Shown here one piece after another: positions 14,044 to 18,418 of a DNA stretch of 18,418 nt. The stretch lies in NCBI GenBank assembly GCA_964602995.1, contig CAZRTM010000087.1:1-18418 (forward strand), in the 5' to 3' direction. The position numbers and the translations under genes are program-made. The notes beneath the pieces were generated by a model, which was not told the origin of the DNA, made no database searches, and saw only the letters and a program-made list of their open reading frames with translations. This stretch comes from JAAYYY01 sp964602995 (lineage in GTDB: Bacteria > Chloroflexota > Anaerolineae > Promineifilales > Promineifilaceae). The stretch's first letter is position 1. The number at the start of each line of letters is the position of its first letter.

Positions 14044-14897
14044 GGCGTCCCTTTCACCACGTCTGCTCTGCTGGAGCCGGCAGCCGCCGGTTCTTGCCTG
14101 AGATCAACGCCTGGAGCCACAGTGAACTGAAAGCGATCCCGAAAGCGGCTCAAAGCTCGCACCGTTGGCATTCCCAGGACCAACAGCAACAGCACGTTGC
14201 CCACGGCCCGCGCCATATCCCACAGCAGAGAGGTCGTCGCATAAAATGCCAGATAATGACGAACGTTGGCCATCATCCCTACCCCTGCTTCCAGACTTTG
14301 CCCAACCTCACCGGTAAAGAACGGCCAGAAGTAGAGGTTGGTGATAAAGCCGAAAAGCAGGCCCCAGACCACGCCAACAACCAGGAGCAAAAGCAGCTCC
14401 AGGCGTGGGTGGGCTGGATGCGGCAACAATCCCGCACTGAAACCAACCCATCCCGCAACAAACATCTGGTAGGGAAACCAGGGGCCGATACCACCCGTAA
14501 TCAACGCCGACACCAGCAAGGTGAAACTACCCATGAGGAAGCCGAATCGAGCGCCAAACACATACCCAGCCAGAATGACCGGCGCGAAAATGGGCGAAAA
14601 GCCGCCAGGCCCGGGAATCGCCGTCTCCACAAAGCGCAGCACCGAGGCAGCCGAAACCAACATGCCCAACGCTGCTACCACCTTCGCACTCGTGGCCTCG
14701 CCCTGTAGCTCGATCAACAATGCCAGAAGGCAGAGAACCAGCACCACCGAAGTGAGCAAAGGCGTGGACAACAGAGAAGAGGCGCTATCCTGCGCTGCGG
14801 CCGCTCCTTCCAAATCCAGAAAGGGATAGGCAAAAGCCGCAACGCCAATCAGGCCGCTGAGCAGATAAATCATTCCGGCGAGGAATCGAGTTCTCAT
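14040..14897 (-). CDS. ECF transporter substrate-binding (S) component, probably for cobalamin
   Basis: Polytopic membrane protein of 285 residues with about seven or eight hydrophobic segments. The core GGFSPIFAPVILAGYVFGAR (98-117), then TGGIGPWFPYQMFVAGWVG and a late LLWDMARAVGNVLLLLVLG, has the Gly-rich helix contacts typical of S components and recalls CbrT-like proteins. It is longer than the usual 180-200 residues, with an added N-terminal region (helices at about 7-27 and 48-64). No CbiM-like N-terminal metal site is present, so cobalt is unlikely. Cobalamin (or cobinamide) is inferred from the cobalamin riboswitch, the transcobalamin-like proteins encoded upstream and the adenosyltransferase downstream. 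It overlaps both neighbours by 4 bases. Confidence 0.8.
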   Translation of the reverse strand: MRTRFLAGMIYLLSGLIGVAAFAYPFLDLEGAAAAQDSASSLLSTPLLTSVVLVLCLLALLIELQGEATSAKVVAALGMLVSAASVLRFVETAIPGPGGFSPIFAPVILAGYVFGARFGFLMGSFTLLVSALITGGIGPWFPYQMFVAGWVGFSAGLLPHPAHPRLELLLLLVVGVVWGLLFGFITNLYFWPFFTGEVGQSLEAGVGMMANVRHYLAFYATTSLLWDMARAVGNVLLLLVLGMPTVRALSRFRDRFQFTVAPGVDLRQEPAAAGSSRADVVKGTP

Positions 14898-15619
14898 CTC
14901 CGCCTCGCCACTCTCCCAAGCAACAGCAACACAAGCAGGCCAACGACAATCGTCCCATATATCAGGTACGATCGGCTCGATTGTTCTGCACCATCTGCTG
15001 CCCCATTATCTGCTGTCGATTCCACACCTGGATCGGCTGCCGGCGACGCTGCAACCTCGGCCACGGAAGCTGGCGTCTCATCCTGTGACGTAGCAGCCGC
15101 CTCCTCATCTGCAGCGCTTTCTTCGCTGGCTGCACAGACCTCCTCAAACGTCACAGGCGGCGGCGAAATTGCTTTACTCACCGAACCTGGCCCCCAGGAC
15201 CAGCCGTCCACTGAACCATCCGTCACCACCGTAGCATGAGCTCCTATTCCCGAGTAGCGCCAGCCATCTTCCTGCAACCGCCAGTAAGACCAGTAGACAC
15301 AATCGCCGCCCTGACACTGGCAGAAGCAGTTATTAGAGCTGCAGCCAACATCTTCAACGCGGCAAACGCCGCTTCCCATACCGGAGCTTAACAGCTCAAA
15401 GGCCAGGCCCGAACGCGCTAATAGCTCCTGCCCTGTGATTTCTGGTTCTGTAAAGGAGACACAAATCTGTTCCACCCGTTCATCACTAAAACGCACGATC
15501 AGGGCAGCCTGCTGAGCATCAGCCTGCTGACCGTCCTGCGCCTGAGCAGCGGCTGCCAATAGCAAAGCCAGGCTCAAAAAGGCGCCTATGAATATCAATC
15601 TCACCGTTCTTTGCATCAT
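14894..15619 (-). CDS. Secreted, membrane-anchored DUF4430 (transcobalamin-like C-terminal domain) protein
   Basis: Surface protein of 241 residues. A signal peptide (MMQRTVRLIFIGAFLSLALL and on, cleavage after AQA near 27) precedes a DUF4430 domain (about 38-148) with YWSYW (109-113), WRYSGIGA and a final DGSVDGWSWG. DUF4430 is the fold of the C-terminal beta domain of intrinsic factor and transcobalamin. A Cys-rich insert (C86, C93, C98, C100, C102, C107) precedes YWSYW. A Glu/Ala/Pro linker leads to a C-terminal membrane helix (218-235) and an RVARRR tail. The start is set at the ATG at 15619, since the signal peptide begins there; an in-frame GTG at 15649 has GAGGAGG 10 bases upstream. 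A strong hairpin lies between that site and the ATG. It overlaps the S-component gene by 4 bases. Confidence 0.85.
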   Translation of the reverse strand: MMQRTVRLIFIGAFLSLALLLAAAAQAQDGQQADAQQAALIVRFSDERVEQICVSFTEPEITGQELLARSGLAFELLSSGMGSGVCRVEDVGCSSNNCFCQCQGGDCVYWSYWRLQEDGWRYSGIGAHATVVTDGSVDGWSWGPGSVSKAISPPPVTFEEVCAASEESAADEEAAATSQDETPASVAEVAASPAADPGVESTADNGAADGAEQSSRSYLIYGTIVVGLLVLLLLGRVARRR

Positions 15620-15625
15620 TGTGTT

Positions 15626-15660
15626 GCGCCTGGGCAGCACAACTTCCACTGCCCAGGCGC
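15626..15660 (-). other. Strong intercistronic hairpin before the DUF4430 gene
   Basis: GCGCCTGGGCAG and CTGCCCAGGCGC form a perfect 12-bp stem with an 11-base loop on the minus strand. It directly follows the ribosome-binding site GAGGAGG (15666-15660) and ends 6 bases before the ATG at 15619. No U-run follows, so it is not a usual terminator. When folded, it would bring the ribosome-binding site to a normal distance from that ATG. Confidence 0.75.
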
Positions 15661-15672
15661 CTCCTCATCTTA

Positions 15673-17853
15673 TTAGCTTCTGGACCTCAACAGCAAGACA
15701 ATCACAATCGCCAGCAGAACGACGCCCGCGATTGCCAAAGCCCAGGGAAATGTGGACCCGGCCTCTACTCCGTCACTTTCCACCACAACCGGTTCCTCAG
15801 CCGGCGCATCGCTCTCCGGCGTGGCAACAACTTCCGGCTCGGCAGCTTCTTCTGTAGGTTCCACGGTCGCTGCTGCCTCTTCCTGGTTCTCAACCGTCGG
15901 CTCCACCTCAGCCTCGACCTCCTCCGTAGCCGTCGCTTCAGGCGTCGCTGCTTCTTCAGTCACTTCATCCCCTTCGATCACCGCCCCCCAGGCTGGTTGC
16001 AGTGAAAGCGTGATGATGCCGTCAGTCGTGGCAAAGGGATCATCGCCGGGGCCAAATAAATTGGGCCAGCAGCCATTCTCCGCCTGCTGAGCAATAGCCA
16101 GGCCGGCCGGGCTTTGCAACGTGCCGCTCACCACCTGGCTCCAGGTCGGATCGAACGGATTTTCGCCAACGGCCACAAGGCCTTGCGCCACTTCGGCCGT
16201 CGAATTAACGCTGGAGGGTAACTCAAATCCCCAGCCGCCGTCCGCCTGCTGTGTTGCTCGCAGAGTCGCCAGCGCCTCTGCAGTGAGTTCTTCAGATAAG
16301 GCATCAACGGCCGCCAGCGCTTGCAGGCTGATGCCCGTCGCATCTGCGCCACCCCAATCACCGCCTTCTCCAGCACTCACCAGCCACTCCACTGCCGTCG
16401 GGTCAACGTCCTGTCCGACACTGGCCAACCCCAACATAGCCTCAGCGTGACTGAACGGCCCGAATCCCGTGTGGTCATATTCGCCTGTTGGCGAGAGGTA
16501 CTCTGTCATACGAATCGTCAGGTCCATACCAGAGAGATCCGTTACGTCCCCTCCCGCAGCGGCAACGCCTTGCATAACGATCCCCACGCGCCCACCGCGA
16601 CCCTCTTCCAGATAAGCGGACGTCAGCGCGGCCAGCGCCTGCAAGGGGCTAACGTCGCCCGCCACCCAGCGCTCCGCGTCCAGATCCTGCCCCTGAGCCA
16701 CAAGCGCCTGAATGGCCCGGGACGTACCGCCGGCATTCGCGCCGCTTCCGGCGAACTCTTCCCAGCCGCCACTCTGTTCGTCGCGCAAATTTGCCAGACA
16801 GGCCACGGCCGCCAGCGCCGCTTCATAACGGCTGGGCAGCGGATAGGCATGGCCGGCCGCCGCCGGTAGAGCCTGAACCGTTGTAAAGAAATCATCAAAC
16901 GGCCCTTCGCCAAAATCAGCCTGAAATGCGCCATTCTCACTTTGCCAGCCGAACAGCGCCTGTAGCGGCGAGATCCCTTCGCGTGCCCACTCCGAATCGC
17001 TGCTATAGAAATCTTCGCCCAACGCGCTCAACGCCTGCACCGCCAGTGCCGTACTATTGGCGCTTTCCGACCCCTCCGCCGTGTAGCCCCAGCCACCGCT
17101 CTCCAACTGCGCCTGGGCCAGGAACGCCCGCGCCTCGCTCAGAACAGTACCGCTCACCGGCTCGCCTGCCGCCACCAGCGCCATCACGGCCAACGCTGTT
17201 CCATCCACATTACCCACAGTTCCGAAACCATCATCCCACGATCCACTCAGTCCAGCCTCGCTAGATTGCCGCTCCAGCAACCACTGCGTGGCGCTCGCCG
17301 GCACCGAGTCCGAAACCACGGCCTGGGCCAGCACTGCCAGGGACTGGTCGAATGGCGTATTTACATTGTAGGCGCCCGTAGGTGACAGATGCTCAGTATG
17401 GCTGATCACAAAGTTGTACCCGCCGAACTCACGAGGGTTCTGGCCCGCTGCGGTGAGAGCCAGAATCAGCTTACCGCTCTGCCCACCGCCCTGCGCCGCA
17501 TAAGCAGCCAGCTCGGCGCTATTTTCTTCCAGGAACTGAACCGGCGTCGTATCACGTCCGGGGTAAGGCGCTGCCACGTTGTAACCGGTGCTGGCCAGCG
17601 CCAGAACGGCATCCACGGTACCTGCCACATCAGAAGGCGCTGCCCCTGCACCGCTGCTAAACGCCGTGTATCCCCCATCCTCATTCTGATGATTCACAAC
17701 CAGCCAATTTGCCGCCCGCCCAACGGCCTGAACCTGTTCGTCTGCTTCTGGTTGCGCCTGCGCTGCCAATGCGGCGCGTTCCAAAAATAGCAAAAAGGCC
17801 GTTACCAATATGAAAGCAACCAGCCCCCCCTGAAGAAACCTTAAACTCCTCAC
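15673..17853 (-). CDS. Secreted membrane-anchored alpha/alpha-barrel protein, transcobalamin/prenyltransferase-repeat-like
   Basis: Surface protein of 726 residues, first gene of the cobalamin operon. A signal peptide (about 1-33) precedes two similar halves (about 40-340 and 341-625) made of squalene-cyclase/prenyltransferase-type helical repeats, seen as recurring SGGWGY, DGGWGF, STALAVQAL and STAEVAQGL. The stretch LSPTGxY occurs at 156 and 453, the same place in each half. An acidic Pro/Thr/Glu linker (630-698) leads to a membrane helix (703-722) and an RSRS tail. No DXDD cyclase motif is present, so terpene chemistry is unlikely. The fold is that of the alpha/alpha barrel of intrinsic factor and transcobalamin. 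GTG start with AAGGAGGT 8 bases upstream. Cobalamin binding is inferred from fold, riboswitch and neighbours. Confidence 0.85.
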   Translation of the reverse strand: MRSLRFLQGGLVAFILVTAFLLFLERAALAAQAQPEADEQVQAVGRAANWLVVNHQNEDGGYTAFSSGAGAAPSDVAGTVDAVLALASTGYNVAAPYPGRDTTPVQFLEENSAELAAYAAQGGGQSGKLILALTAAGQNPREFGGYNFVISHTEHLSPTGAYNVNTPFDQSLAVLAQAVVSDSVPASATQWLLERQSSEAGLSGSWDDGFGTVGNVDGTALAVMALVAAGEPVSGTVLSEARAFLAQAQLESGGWGYTAEGSESANSTALAVQALSALGEDFYSSDSEWAREGISPLQALFGWQSENGAFQADFGEGPFDDFFTTVQALPAAAGHAYPLPSRYEAALAAVACLANLRDEQSGGWEEFAGSGANAGGTSRAIQALVAQGQDLDAERWVAGDVSPLQALAALTSAYLEEGRGGRVGIVMQGVAAAGGDVTDLSGMDLTIRMTEYLSPTGEYDHTGFGPFSHAEAMLGLASVGQDVDPTAVEWLVSAGEGGDWGGADATGISLQALAAVDALSEELTAEALATLRATQQADGGWGFELPSSVNSTAEVAQGLVAVGENPFDPTWSQVVSGTLQSPAGLAIAQQAENGCWPNLFGPGDDPFATTDGIITLSLQPAWGAVIEGDEVTEEAATPEATATEEVEAEVEPTVENQEEAAATVEPTEEAAEPEVVATPESDAPAEEPVVVESDGVEAGSTFPWALAIAGVVLLAIVIVLLLRSRS

Positions 17854-17951
17854 GAATCAATACCTCCTTCATTCATATCGCTGCCGCCCCGCCCTACATT
17901 GGGCCGAAAACAGTCAGTTGCCGCCTGGGTAAGGAGTAAGGTCACTGCAAC

Positions 17952-17980
17952 AAAAAACCCGATGCACGTTGCATCGGGTT
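17952..17980 (-). terminator. Intrinsic terminator of the cobalamin riboswitch
   Basis: On the minus strand AACCCGATGC pairs with GCATCGGGTT (10 bp, 5-base loop), running into six U. It lies between the riboswitch and the first structural gene, about 100 bases before the GTG, the position expected for transcription attenuation. Confidence 0.9.
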
Positions 17981-18016
17981 GAGACTGATTGTCATATTGC
18001 AAACAGTTCCCAACCC
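17976..18016 (-). promoter_or_regulatory. Antiterminator competing with the terminator
   Basis: On the minus strand GGGTTGGGAACTG (18016-18004) pairs with CAGTCTCAACCC (17987-17976): 12 pairs (one G-U) with one bulged A and a 16-base loop. The 3' arm takes the CAACC that forms the 5' arm of the terminator, so the two hairpins exclude each other. Confidence 0.7.
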
Positions 18017-18040
18017 ATTCCCACGCGGGCCGAAACCTGC

Positions 18041-18200
18041 TCAAGGTGGGCGACCTGACTTAGAGGCGGCATCGCTGCCGTCCTCCTTACAGTTGCGGGG
18101 ACAGTACTGGACTCTCGGGCCGCTCGCGACTCACATCGCGCCAACCCAATCACCAGTTTCGCCATTATGTCCGGCCATCCGGGGCACTGGACACCTTGAA
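18041..18200 (-). promoter_or_regulatory. Cobalamin riboswitch (compact P7 variant)
   Basis: Minus-strand leader RNA of about 160 nt that senses cobalamin. Visible landmarks are a perfect 8-bp closing helix TCAAGGTG (18199-18192)/CACCTTGA (18048-18041); GGCGAAACTGGTG (18163-18151), matching the GGGAAnnnGGTG element; ACTGTCCCCGCAACTGTAAGG (18105-18085), the most conserved core; and a B12 box AGTCAGGTCGCCCACC (18060-18045). P7 is reduced to a short helix capped by CGGCA-GCGA-TGCCG (18080-18067), and the usual P8-P12 side domain is absent. The arm between CTGG (18156-18153) and CCAG (18110-18107) is enlarged, with an extra hairpin CGCGA/TCGCG. Ligand should lower expression of the uptake operon through the downstream terminator. 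Confidence 0.92.
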
Positions 18201-18230
18201 CGTTTTCGTAGGTTGTTAAAAGTCCAACGG

Positions 18231-18259
18231 AGTGTAGCAGAGGGCCAACACCACGTCAA
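18231..18259 (-). promoter_or_regulatory. Promoter of the cobalamin uptake operon
   Basis: On the minus strand TTGACG (18259-18254) and TACACT (18236-18231) are separated by exactly 17 bases. The start near 18224 is about 25 bases upstream of the riboswitch closing helix. It is divergent from the tRNA promoter. Confidence 0.75.
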
Positions 18260-18303
18260 CTTGACACTATATCACACACACCGTAAGAACTGCGTAAACG
18301 AAT

Positions 18304-18331
18304 TTGACTACGCCCCTGTCTCTGATATAAT
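18304..18331 (+). promoter_or_regulatory. Strong extended -10 promoter of the initiator tRNA
   Basis: TTGACT (18304-18309) and a perfect TATAAT (18326-18331) are 16 bases apart, and TG one base before the -10 makes it an extended -10. It ends 11 bases before the mature tRNA 5' end. Confidence 0.85.
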
Positions 18332-18342
18332 ACGCCTGTCGT

Positions 18343-18414
18343 TGCGGGGTAGAGCAGAGGCAGCTCGTCGGGCTCATAACCCGGAGGTCGTTGGTTCGAA
18401 TCCAACCCCCGCTA
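18343..18414 (+). tRNA. Initiator tRNA-fMet (anticodon CAU)
   Basis: Full cloverleaf: acceptor UGCGGGG/CCCCGCU, D stem GAGC/GCUC, anticodon stem UCGGG/CCCGG with CAU at 18375-18377, T stem GUUGG/CCAAC with loop UUCGAAU. Initiator hallmarks are three consecutive G-C pairs (GGG/CCC) in the anticodon stem, an unpaired first position (U1 against U72) and an A11-U24 pair in the D stem, as in E. coli tRNA-fMet. The discriminator is A. CCA is not encoded (CUAG follows), so CCA is added after transcription. The window ends 4 bases further. Confidence 0.95.
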
Positions 18415-18418
18415 CTAG

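Noticed and set aside
11385..14897. Cobalt/nickel CbiMNQO transporter
   Set aside because: The S component has no CbiM-like N-terminal metal-binding sequence and no CbiN gene is present; the receptor and adenosyltransferase neighbours point to cobalamin.
15673..17853. Terpene cyclase or protein prenyltransferase
   Set aside because: The repeats belong to that fold group, but the protein is secreted, has a C-terminal membrane anchor, lacks a DXDD cyclase motif and sits in a cobalamin-riboswitch operon.
17850..18044. Short minus-strand frame in the leader of the cobalamin operon
   Set aside because: It spans the terminator and antiterminator of the riboswitch and has a composition unlike the neighbouring proteins.

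Overview
The window looks like a chromosomal segment from a Gram-positive-type (monoderm) bacterium, most likely a member of the Chloroflexota. That placement is inferred from gene content and architecture: PgpH-YbeY-DgkA and CarD-like housekeeping genes, an S1 protein with a long Glu/Ala tail, lipoproteins and C-terminally membrane-anchored secreted proteins, and no outer-membrane (TonB/BtuB) uptake genes. It was not tested by a search.

Layout. Positions 1-261 hold the 3' end of an rfbC/rmlC gene, facing a minus-strand housekeeping operon (3858 down to 274) of yqeY, a PgpH-type HD phosphohydrolase, ybeY and dgkA, driven by a near-consensus promoter at 3829-3858. Next on the minus strand is a small cluster (5881 to 3855): a fructosamine-kinase-family protein, a small unknown protein, a possible 29-codon acidic peptide and a Trm9-like methyltransferase. 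Positions 5882-6547 have no convincing protein gene but contain divergent promoters and two candidate structured RNAs, one of them rod-shaped like 6S RNA. The plus strand then carries rpsU (TTG start), a multi-hairpin palindromic element, a CarD-like regulator and a four-domain S1 protein ending in a 15-bp/5-residue repeat tail and a strong terminator (9145-9195). Minus-strand genes follow: a CcmD-like micro-membrane protein and two paralogous lipoproteins.

The most interesting part is 18259 down to 10818, a minus-strand operon for cobalamin (vitamin B12) capture, uptake and activation. In order of transcription it has a sigma70-like promoter, a cobalamin riboswitch with compact P7 arm, a mutually exclusive antiterminator/terminator pair, a 726-residue secreted alpha/alpha-barrel protein with a C-terminal membrane anchor, a secreted membrane-anchored DUF4430 protein, an ECF S component, EcfT, a fused double EcfA ATPase and a PduO-type cob(I)alamin adenosyltransferase. 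Alpha/alpha barrel plus DUF4430 is the two-domain architecture of animal intrinsic factor and transcobalamin. Here the two domains are on separate, adjacent genes, each with its own signal peptide and C-terminal anchor. I infer a split, surface-tethered transcobalamin-like B12 receptor feeding an ECF importer, with adenosylation as the intracellular step. The window closes with a divergently transcribed initiator tRNA-fMet (18343-18414) and its strong extended -10 promoter.
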